DNA from: Pelagovum sp. HNIBRBA483
GTDB taxonomy: Bacteria > Pseudomonadota > Alphaproteobacteria > Rhodobacterales > Rhodobacteraceae
Length of the DNA: 64,000 nucleotides
Assembly: GCF_040931995.1 (NCBI RefSeq)
Contig: NZ_CP162412.1
Location: 310,001-374,000 of the forward strand
Reading direction: 5' to 3'
Shown: positions 16,641 through 24,013 of the stretch, one piece after another
Layout of the letters: every line of letters begins with the position of its first letter
Position numbering within the stretch: position 1 is the stretch's first letter
Program-made: the position numbers and the translations under genes
Notes under the pieces: model-generated
Told to the model about the DNA's origin: nothing
Database searches by the model: none
Seen by the model: only the letters and a program-made list of their open reading frames with translations

Positions 16641-18539
16641 ATGTCGCGGCTTGATATCATTACAATCGGTCGAAGTTCGGTTGATCTCTATGGCGCTCAG
16701 GTGGGTGGCCGTTTGGAAGACATGGGTTCTTTCAACAAGTACATCGGGGGTTCACCAACGAACATTGCCTGCGGAACTGCGAGGCTTGGCCTTAAGTCTG
16801 CGGTCATCACGCGTGTCGGTGATGAGCATATGGGGCGATTTATCTGCGAGCAGTTGGCCCGCGAAGGGGTCGACACGCGGGGTGTCATAACCGATCCAGA
16901 ACGGTTGACCGCACTTGTCTTGCTGGGAATACGCGACGAGGAGCGGTTCCCTTTGATATTCTATCGGGAAAACTGTGCCGATATGGCCCTTTCTGAACAG
17001 GATATAGACCCGGATTTCATTAAGGAAGCGCGTGCGGTTGTCGCAACGGGGACCCACCTATCCCATCCTCAGGTGGAAGCCGCGACCCTTCTAGCGCTGA
17101 AAATTGCGCGGGCGAATGGAATTCAGACAGCGCTCGATATCGACTACCGGCCCAATCTTTGGGGTGTGGCTGGGCATGGAGATGGAGAGAGCCGTTTTGT
17201 TGAAAGTGAAAAAGTCACGACCAAACTGCAATCCACTTTGCATTTCTTCGACCTGATTGTCGGCACGGAGGAGGAGTTTCACATCGCAGGTGGAACGACT
17301 GATACCTTAGCCGCCCTAAAAGCCGTTCGCGCGGTTTCCGAGGCGACTCTGGTTTGCAAGCGTGGGGCCGCTGGCGCCGTTGCGTTTGAGGGCGACATTC
17401 CCGATAGCCTCGATCTTGGCCAAACAGGCGCTGGTTTTCCAATTGAAGTCTTCAACGTTCTTGGTGCCGGTGATGGTTTCTTCTCTGGCCTGCTAAAAGG
17501 ATGGTTGGACGGAGAAGATTGGCCGACTGCGCTGAAATACGCCAATGCATGCGGCGCATTCGCTGTCAGCCGACATGGCTGCACACCGGCTTATCCATCG
17601 CTGAAAGAACTCGAGTTCTTTCTAAATTGTGGCGTCCAGAGGCCAGATTTGCGTAATGATGCGGAGCTTGAGCAGATCCATTGGGCGACGAACCGCCATG
17701 CAGACTGGACGACGCTTCGAACCTTTGCATTCGATCACCGGATGCAACTCGAGGAGATGGAAGGCTATACGCCGCAAAAAGGTTCCGCTTTCAAAGAACT
17801 TTGCCTCGATGCCGCTCTTCAGGTGCAAGCTGGGCAAAATGGGTTTGGCATTCTCTGCGACAATCGGATCGGTCGAACGGCATTGCATCGCGCATCAGGT
17901 ACGGGTCTATGGATCGGACGACCGACGGAATTGCCCGGATCGCGCCCGATAGAGTTCGAGCCTGAATTGGGAGAAGACTTGGGGCAGCTTGGCGAGTGGG
18001 CGCGCGAGAATGTCGTCAAGCTGTTGGTGTTTGCACACCCTGATGATGATGCGGAAACACGCGCGCGTCAGGAGCGCCGCGTAAAGCACCTCTTTACCGC
18101 AGCTCGGCGGAATGGGCTCGAGTTTCTGTTGGAAATCATTCCCTCGAAGGTCGGCGCTGTCGATGACGAAACATCGGCAATCCTGATCAACCAATTCTAT
18201 GCAGCGGGGATTTACCCTGATTGGTGGAAGCTGGAGCCTTTCAAAACAGATCCGGCATGGACCAATGCCGTTGCAGCTATCGAGAGCAATGATCCGAATG
18301 TTCGTGGAATTGTCGTGCTCGGGCTTGAAGCTGAGGAAGCTGAATTAGCCAAGAGCTTTGCACTTGCAGCAAGGCAACATTTGGTGCGCGGCTTTGCTGT
18401 TGGGCGGACGATTTTCGGCAATGCCGCTAGAGCGTGGATGCGGGGGGAGATCAGCGATGCGGAGGCTCGCGACGAGATGGCCACAAAGTTCAGAAGGCTC
18501 TGTGAGATTTGGGATACGGCACGGGAGAATGCGACATGA
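16641..18539 (+). CDS. iolC: Fused 5-dehydro-2-deoxygluconokinase / aldolase-like domain (IolC-DUF2090)
   Basis: 632 residues. Residues 1 to about 330 are a PfkB-family kinase: N-terminal GRSSVDLYGAQ and GGSPTNIACGTARLG, and the catalytic-base signature LGAGDGFFSGLL near residue 280. Residues about 335-632 are DUF2090, a class I aldolase-like domain often annotated as 5-dehydro-2-deoxyphosphogluconate aldolase (the IolJ step), giving dihydroxyacetone phosphate and malonate semialdehyde. No separate iolJ is present, consistent with the fusion doing both steps. AAAGGGGGCGG precedes the ATG. The stop overlaps the iolD start by four bases (ATGA). Confidence 0.92.
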   Translation: MSRLDIITIGRSSVDLYGAQVGGRLEDMGSFNKYIGGSPTNIACGTARLGLKSAVITRVGDEHMGRFICEQLAREGVDTRGVITDPERLTALVLLGIRDEERFPLIFYRENCADMALSEQDIDPDFIKEARAVVATGTHLSHPQVEAATLLALKIARANGIQTALDIDYRPNLWGVAGHGDGESRFVESEKVTTKLQSTLHFFDLIVGTEEEFHIAGGTTDTLAALKAVRAVSEATLVCKRGAAGAVAFEGDIPDSLDLGQTGAGFPIEVFNVLGAGDGFFSGLLKGWLDGEDWPTALKYANACGAFAVSRHGCTPAYPSLKELEFFLNCGVQRPDLRNDAELEQIHWATNRHADWTTLRTFAFDHRMQLEEMEGYTPQKGSAFKELCLDAALQVQAGQNGFGILCDNRIGRTALHRASGTGLWIGRPTELPGSRPIEFEPELGEDLGQLGEWARENVVKLLVFAHPDDDAETRARQERRVKHLFTAARRNGLEFLLEIIPSKVGAVDDETSAILINQFYAAGIYPDWWKLEPFKTDPAWTNAVAAIESNDPNVRGIVVLGLEAEEAELAKSFALAARQHLVRGFAVGRTIFGNAARAWMRGEISDAEARDEMATKFRRLCEIWDTARENAT

Positions 18540-20371
18540 CCAAGACAATTAGGCTGACCGCTGCGCAGGCGATGGTTCGCTATCTTGCGGCGCAAAAGAT
18601 TGCCTCGGGCGAGAATTTTATCGCGGGCTGTTGGGCCATTTTCGGGCATGGGAACGTCGCCGGGCTGGGCGAAGCTTTGTACCAAGTTCAAGATGAAATC
18701 CCAACCTATCGCGCGCATAACGAGCAAACGATGTCGCACACGGCGATCGCGTATTCCAAGCAGCTGCGCAGGGATCGCGCGATGATGGTAACTTCCTCAA
18801 TCGGGCCGGGTGCCACGAACATGGTAACGGCCTGCGCGCTGGCTTATGTTAACCGCCTTCCAGTCCTGTTTGTTCCAGGAGATGTTTTTGCCCATAGAGG
18901 GCCTGATCCGGTCCTTCAGCAACCAGAGAATTTTGCAGATGGCACCGTTACGGCGACTGATACGTTCCGACCGATCTCTCGTTATTTTGACCGCATTACT
19001 AGACCTGAACAGCTACTGACGGCCCTCCCGCGTGCGATTAGGACGATGACCGATCCGGCCGATTGTGGGCCAGTGACGTTGGCATTCTGTCAAGATGTGC
19101 AAGCGGAAGCATTTGATTGGCCAGAAGCCTTTTTTGACGAAAAGGTCTGGCGGCGTCGCGTCCCTCAGCCTGATCCAATTGAGGTGGAGGCAGTCGCGGC
19201 GCTTCTGCGAGAGGCCAAGCAGCCGGTTATCGTTGCTGGTGGCGGAACGCACTATGCGCACGCTACCGAGACATTACGCGCTTTCGCTGAGGCACACCAA
19301 ATCCCGGTGGTGGAGACGCAAGCTGGCAAATCGGCTCTGCCGTGGGATCACCCCCTGAATCTGGGGCCGGTAGGTGTGACAGGCGCAACCAGCGCCAATT
19401 CAGTATGCGGTCAAGCGGACCTTGTTCTTGGCGTGGGTACACGGTTCCAGGATTTTACGACAGGTTCATGGTCGCTGTTCGAAAATCCAGAGCGACGTTT
19501 GGTAAGCCTGAATGTGCAGGCATATGACGCGGCTAAGCGCGGGGCGGAGCCACTCTGCTGTGACGCCAAAGCTGGGCTTGAAGCACTTTCGACAGCCATT
19601 TCGGGCACAGTTTTTGAAGCGCCTGATGCATCGCTAAAAGCGGACTGGTTTTCGTTGGTGGATCCGCTGACGGATGCGCCGGAAGATGACTCGAATACTT
19701 TGCCAACCGATATGCAGGTTGTTGGCGCAGTTCAACGAACTGCAAGTGATGGCACGGTCGTCATGTGCGCTGCCGGCACGATGCCTGGCGAATTGCACAA
19801 ATTGTGGAAGGCCGGAAAACCCGGGTCGTATCACATGGAATATGGCTTTAGCTGCATGGGCTACGAGATTGCTGGCGCAATCGGTATCAAGATGGCCGAG
19901 CCGGAGCGGGATGTGGTCTGCTTTACCGGCGACGGGACCTATATGATGGCCAATTCTGAATTGGCTACCGCATGCATGATGGGGATCAAGTTTACGCTGG
20001 TAATCACCGATAACAGAGGGTTCGGTTGTATTAATAGGCTTCAGATGGGGACAGGCGGAGAGGAATTTAACTGCCTGCTAGACAAATCCTATCATGTAAA
20101 ACCGTCCCAAATTGATTTCGCGGCCCATGCGGCTTCAATGGGCGCAAAAGCCGTGAAAGTAACAAGCATTGCTGAGCTTGAAGAGCATCTGAAACGCGCA
20201 AAATCCCATGATGGGGTCTATGCAATCGTGCTCGACACAGACCCTTATCCGAGCACTCCACATGGCGGATCATGGTGGGAGGTCGGCATTCCTGAAGTCT
20301 CGACCCGTGAGAGCGTGCACGCGGCAAGAGCAGTATTTGATGAGAAACGTCGCAAACAGCGCAGCGTATAA
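18536..20371 (+). CDS. iolD: 3D-(3,5/4)-trihydroxycyclohexane-1,2-dione hydrolase
   Basis: 611 residues; a thiamine-diphosphate enzyme that opens the ring of the diketone to 5-deoxy-glucuronate. The start overlaps the iolC stop (ATGA). N-terminal TPP-binding domain includes GCWAIFGHGNVAGLGEAL and the catalytic glutamate region AHNEQTMSHTAIAY; the C-terminal domain has the TPP/Mg motif GDGTYMMANSELATA followed by ITDNRGFGCINRL. The length matches the family (about 610-640). It lies between iolC and iolE in the same transcription unit. Confidence 0.96.
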   Translation: MTKTIRLTAAQAMVRYLAAQKIASGENFIAGCWAIFGHGNVAGLGEALYQVQDEIPTYRAHNEQTMSHTAIAYSKQLRRDRAMMVTSSIGPGATNMVTACALAYVNRLPVLFVPGDVFAHRGPDPVLQQPENFADGTVTATDTFRPISRYFDRITRPEQLLTALPRAIRTMTDPADCGPVTLAFCQDVQAEAFDWPEAFFDEKVWRRRVPQPDPIEVEAVAALLREAKQPVIVAGGGTHYAHATETLRAFAEAHQIPVVETQAGKSALPWDHPLNLGPVGVTGATSANSVCGQADLVLGVGTRFQDFTTGSWSLFENPERRLVSLNVQAYDAAKRGAEPLCCDAKAGLEALSTAISGTVFEAPDASLKADWFSLVDPLTDAPEDDSNTLPTDMQVVGAVQRTASDGTVVMCAAGTMPGELHKLWKAGKPGSYHMEYGFSCMGYEIAGAIGIKMAEPERDVVCFTGDGTYMMANSELATACMMGIKFTLVITDNRGFGCINRLQMGTGGEEFNCLLDKSYHVKPSQIDFAAHAASMGAKAVKVTSIAELEEHLKRAKSHDGVYAIVLDTDPYPSTPHGGSWWEVGIPEVSTRESVHAARAVFDEKRRKQRSV

Positions 20372-20381
20372 GGAGCTGACA

Positions 20382-21281
20382 ATGAGCGTTAGGGTCGGGA
20401 TTTCACCGATTGCATGGCAGAACGACGATCTGCCTGACATCACTTCAGAGTTCACCATGGAGCAAGCTTTGAAAGAGGCACGCGAGATTGGGTATACTGG
20501 TGTAGAGCGCGGGCAGAGAATGCCGCAAGATACGGAGAGCCTCAGGGTTTATCTCGACCGTTACCAGCTTGCTTTGTGTGGCGGTTGGTGCTCGGGCAAC
20601 CTGTTGGTCAATGACATCGAAACGGAAAAGGCCGCGATCAAACAGCAAGTCGAACAATTCATCGCGCTGGGCGCGCCGTGTATCGTTTATGCGGAATGTT
20701 CAAATACCGTTCAGGGTCAACTCGGCACGCCAGTGAATAACAGGCCGAGGTTATCAAGCGATGAAATCAAGTCGTACGGAAGAAAGCTCAGCGAGATAGC
20801 GAAGTGGACCACCGATCTAGGTATGCCGCTGGCATATCATCACCACATGGGATCGATCATCGAAGCAGAAGCCGAAGTTGATGCATTGATGGATGGCTCG
20901 AGTGAGCAGGTGACGCTATGCTTCGATAGCGGACATCTCCTTTTTGGTGGTGGTGATGTGATGGCGACCCTTAATCGTTGGGCCAACCGTGTGCATCATG
21001 TCCATTTCAAAGATATCAGACCCGACATTGTCGCGGACGTTCGAGAGAACGATCGAAGCTTCTTGGACGCGGTAATAGCAGGCGCTTTTACAGTTCCAGG
21101 GGACGGCTGCATCGACTTTCAGGCGATCGCGAATGTATTGAAGGGGATGAATTACGAGGGCTGGATTGTTGTCGAAGCGGAGCAAGACCCAGCCAAGGCC
21201 CCCCCGTTCGAGTACTCCAAAATGGGTTATGAGCACATCCTCAATGTATGTGACCGTGCGGGCCTTCCCGTGAGCCAATAG
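20382..21281 (+). CDS. iolE: Myo-inosose-2 dehydratase
   Basis: 299 residues from the ATG at 20382, preceded by AAGGAG; a longer in-frame reading from 20208 lies inside iolD and is rejected. A TIM-barrel lyase of the xylose-isomerase-like superfamily converting 2-keto-myo-inositol to 3D-(3,5/4)-trihydroxycyclohexane-1,2-dione. Family stretches are GISPIAWQNDDLP at the start, YAECSNTVQG, LAYHHHMGSIIE, LCFDSGHLLFGGGD and VHFKDIRPDI, which contain the metal ligands. Ten bases after iolD and 11 before the dioxygenase gene, so clearly in the operon. Confidence 0.96.
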   Translation: MSVRVGISPIAWQNDDLPDITSEFTMEQALKEAREIGYTGVERGQRMPQDTESLRVYLDRYQLALCGGWCSGNLLVNDIETEKAAIKQQVEQFIALGAPCIVYAECSNTVQGQLGTPVNNRPRLSSDEIKSYGRKLSEIAKWTTDLGMPLAYHHHMGSIIEAEAEVDALMDGSSEQVTLCFDSGHLLFGGGDVMATLNRWANRVHHVHFKDIRPDIVADVRENDRSFLDAVIAGAFTVPGDGCIDFQAIANVLKGMNYEGWIVVEAEQDPAKAPPFEYSKMGYEHILNVCDRAGLPVSQ

Positions 21282-21292
21282 AGGAGGGAACC

Positions 21293-22453
21293 ATGAGGCA
21301 TGGTGTCTATTTCGAAGAAGCGGATTGTGATCTGCCTTCATTCCAAGAGCTGATTTCGCGCAAGCTATCAAAAGACAGTGTGCCGCTTGTCGACGAGGTG
21401 GAAAGGAATATCCCGATCTACGATATGGATCGGCTGCGTGACGTGTTGAATACGGAAATGCGGCAGGAACTTATGGCAGAATGGGCGGCGGTGTTTTCTG
21501 CACATTCTGGCATTGTTGTGCTAAAGGCGGCCTACGGTGACACTGACTGTATCGATGCTGCATCGGAAGTGTATCGCAAGATCATTGATGAGGAGCGCAC
21601 ATCAAGCTCTGGCGGAGATCATTTCGCCGCGGCGGGAGCCAACGATAGAGTGTGGAATTCTCTCCAGAAACTCTGCTTGCGTGCGCCGGACGTATTCCTG
21701 CCATACTTTGCGAATGACCCGATAGCGGCTGTTTGCGAGGCTTGGCTTGGCCCCTGGTATCAGATGACTGCGCAGGTGAATCAGGTCCGTCCAGGGGGGA
21801 AGGCGCAAACAGTTCATCGAGATTATCATCTGGGGTTTCAATCGTCGGCGGATGTGTCGCGGTTTCCAATACAGGCACATCAGATCTCTCCATTGTTAAC
21901 CCTACAAGGGGCAATCGCGCACGTTGATATGGAAATTGAGAGCGGGCCTACGAAACTCTTGCCGTATTCGCATCTCTTTGAAGCGGGTTATCTTGCGTAC
22001 CACAACCCAGAATTTGGACAGGTTTTTGAGGATAATTTCGTCCAACTGCCGTTGAAAAAGGGAGATGCTATTTTTTTCAATCCTGCCGTCTTCCACGCGG
22101 CGGGAGAAAACAAAAGTAACAACGTAAACCGGCTAGTGAATTTATTGCAGATTTCATCGGCTATGGGGCGTGCGACAGAGGCTGTGGATCGGGTTGCTAT
22201 GTGCAAAGCGCTCTATCCATCTGTGCTTCGCGCTTGGTCTGACGATGGGCTCTCCGAGGCTGAGCTTGACGCGGTCATCGCTGCAAGCGCCGCGGGATAT
22301 TCTTTTCCGACAAATTTGGATAGCGATCCGCCTCTGGGAGGCATGGTGCCACAGTCTCAGGCGTCATTGATCAAAGATTCGATTATGCAGCAAATGCCTT
22401 ATGAAGCGTTTCTGGAGGCGTTGTCGGCTCAGGTGGAAAGACGCAGTGCGTAA
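21293..22453 (+). CDS. Phytanoyl-CoA dioxygenase (PhyH) family protein inside the inositol operon
   Basis: 386 residues. The double-stranded beta-helix iron site can be read: HRD at H175 and D177, distal histidine H268 in FNPAVFHAAGEN, and R280 as candidate 2-oxoglutarate anchor. PhyH enzymes are Fe(II)/2-oxoglutarate hydroxylases acting on acyl-CoAs, small polar molecules or natural products; hydroxylating a methyl ether or amine releases formaldehyde. GAGGAGGG precedes the ATG, 11 bases after iolE, and iolB follows after 12 bases, so it is expressed with the inositol enzymes. It is not part of the known iol pathway. The substrate is unknown; a methylated or otherwise modified inositol is an inference from position. 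Confidence 0.8.
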   Translation: MRHGVYFEEADCDLPSFQELISRKLSKDSVPLVDEVERNIPIYDMDRLRDVLNTEMRQELMAEWAAVFSAHSGIVVLKAAYGDTDCIDAASEVYRKIIDEERTSSSGGDHFAAAGANDRVWNSLQKLCLRAPDVFLPYFANDPIAAVCEAWLGPWYQMTAQVNQVRPGGKAQTVHRDYHLGFQSSADVSRFPIQAHQISPLLTLQGAIAHVDMEIESGPTKLLPYSHLFEAGYLAYHNPEFGQVFEDNFVQLPLKKGDAIFFNPAVFHAAGENKSNNVNRLVNLLQISSAMGRATEAVDRVAMCKALYPSVLRAWSDDGLSEAELDAVIAASAAGYSFPTNLDSDPPLGGMVPQSQASLIKDSIMQQMPYEAFLEALSAQVERRSA

Positions 22454-22465
22454 AGGGAGTGTTCG

Positions 22466-23272
22466 ATGTCAAAGCTGCATTTGAAGCCATCGGGTACGAA
22501 TGGAAAGGTGCATGACGTCACCCCTGACTCTGCAGGTTGGGATTACGTTGGATTTTCACTTTATCACCTTCAGGCAGGGGAAAGGGCGCGCGAGGCCACA
22601 GGCGAGCGAGAGGTCATCCTCGTTTTAGTTGAAGGAAAGGCGAGTATAACGGCGGCTGGCCGAGAATGGGGTGTTCTCGGCGATCGCATGAATGTTTTCG
22701 AAAAGACGCCGCCCCATTGTCTCTATGTGCCCAATGGTAACGAATGGAGCCTTGTTGCCGAGACAAACTGTATCGTCGCTGTTTGTTCGGCGCCTGGTGC
22801 TGGCGGACATGAAGCGCGGCGAATTGGACCGGCAGGTATTACTCTTACGCAGCGGGGCAAAGGCGTAAATACCCGCTTCATCAATAACATTGCAATGGAA
22901 GCCGAAGACTATTGTGACAGCTTGTTAGTGACCGAGGTCTTCACCCCTGACGGTAATTGGTCGAGCTACCCTAGTCACAGGCATGACGAGGATAATTACC
23001 CAAATATAACATATCTGGAGGAAACATATTATCACCGCATAAACCCCGCTGATGGGTTCGGCATCCAAAGGGTATACACCGAGGACGGATCACTCGATGA
23101 AACCATGGCCGTCAAAGACGGTGATGTGGTGCTTGTACCTCGTGGTCACCATCCTTGCGGCGCGCCATATGGATTCGAGATGTACTACTTAAATGTTATG
23201 GCAGGCCCCCTTCGGAAGTGGCGGTTCAAGCCCGATCCGGTCGTGGCGTGGATCATGGAAAGAGATTCCTAG
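22466..23272 (+). CDS. iolB: 5-deoxy-glucuronate isomerase
   Basis: 268 residues, the usual length for IolB. A bicupin of the KduI/IolB family that isomerises 5-deoxy-glucuronate to 2-deoxy-5-keto-gluconate, the substrate of IolC. Visible features are WDYVGFSLYHLQAGE near residue 26, the metal site region SYPSHRHDEDNYPNITYLEE (about residues 171-190) with two histidines and acidic ligands, and PRGHHPCGAPYGFEMYYLN near the C-terminus. AAAGGGAG lies before the ATG. Last gene of the iol operon; a weak AGGTT/AACCT hairpin follows the stop (23275-23289). Confidence 0.96.
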   Translation: MSKLHLKPSGTNGKVHDVTPDSAGWDYVGFSLYHLQAGERAREATGEREVILVLVEGKASITAAGREWGVLGDRMNVFEKTPPHCLYVPNGNEWSLVAETNCIVAVCSAPGAGGHEARRIGPAGITLTQRGKGVNTRFINNIAMEAEDYCDSLLVTEVFTPDGNWSSYPSHRHDEDNYPNITYLEETYYHRINPADGFGIQRVYTEDGSLDETMAVKDGDVVLVPRGHHPCGAPYGFEMYYLNVMAGPLRKWRFKPDPVVAWIMERDS

Positions 23273-23345
23273 AAAGGTTTTTCGAACCTCTGGGCTTACG
23301 GGATCGCCAAGGTCTTCGACTGCGCATCAAATTCTTTGGCTGATA

Positions 23346-23408
23346 TGAAATTTTCACTTGTTTTTTCATTGCTGTATGGCAACGTGAAAAAATATGGAGG
23401 ATTTTCAT
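23346..23408. promoter_or_regulatory. Cluster of TGAAA/TTTTCA half-sites before the XRE-cupin gene
   Basis: Between 23346 and the ATG at 23407 the AT-rich leader holds a near-perfect palindrome TGAAATTTTCA (23346-23356), then TTTTTTCA (23361-23368), GTGAAAAA (23384-23391) and ATTTTCA (23401-23407). Repeated inverted half-sites at the start of a regulator gene suggest autoregulation. Binding is inference. Confidence 0.45.
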
Positions 23409-23991
23409 GTCTCAGTTGCGCGCGTCTGATGCACTTCTTGATCCGGTCGAGACGCTCGGCGCGGACATCAGAGCATTGCGGAAGGCTCGCGGACTAACCC
23501 TTAGCGCATTGGCCGAAAAATTGGGCCGCTCGGTAGGCTGGTTGAGCCAAGTTGAGAGAGATATCTCCTCGCCGTCTATTGATGATTTGAGAGAAATTGC
23601 GGGGATGCTGGATGTTTCCATATCAAGTCTTTTCCGCTCAAATATGCGTGGTGCCGAAAAGGGCCACGTCGTTCGTGAGGGCTCTAGGCGACCCATTGGC
23701 AGTAGGGAAGTTGGACTGGTTGAGGAGTTGTTGTCACCTGACCTCACGGATGACTTTGAAGTGGTCCATTCGACGTTTGAACCTAGTGCAATTCTTTCGA
23801 AGGCCGTGTCCCGACCGACCCAAGAGTTGGGTTTTATAGTCAGTGGGCAACTGACTTTGTGGATTGGACCTACAAAATACGAACTTTCTCAGGGGGATAG
23901 CTTCCGAATTAAGGGCGAGGCATTTCGCTGGGAAAATCCGCATCAAGATCAATGCAAAGTAATTTGGGTGATCGCGCCGCCGATCTACTAG
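23407..23991 (+). CDS. XRE-cupin transcriptional regulator
   Basis: 194 residues. Residues about 20-75 form an XRE helix-turn-helix (LSALAEKLGRSVGWLSQVER, then SPSIDDLREIAGML); residues about 115-190 form a small cupin (FEPSAILSKAVSRPTQELGFIVSGQLTLWIG). This architecture (as in PuuR) usually senses a small catabolite and regulates the neighbouring degradation genes. The ATG sits six bases after GGAGG. Two DMGDH-like oxidoreductase genes follow after 22 bases in the same direction, so they are the likely targets. Its leader has several TGAAA/TTTTCA half-sites. Confidence 0.9.
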   Translation: MSQLRASDALLDPVETLGADIRALRKARGLTLSALAEKLGRSVGWLSQVERDISSPSIDDLREIAGMLDVSISSLFRSNMRGAEKGHVVREGSRRPIGSREVGLVEELLSPDLTDDFEVVHSTFEPSAILSKAVSRPTQELGFIVSGQLTLWIGPTKYELSQGDSFRIKGEAFRWENPHQDQCKVIWVIAPPIY

Positions 23992-24013
23992 GCGGCTTTA
24001 GGGAGAGAAAAGA

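Noticed and set aside
23275-23289. Terminator after iolB (AGGTT-TTTCG-AACCT)
   Set aside because: Only five base pairs and no U-tract downstream; mentioned in the iolB entry but not listed as a terminator.
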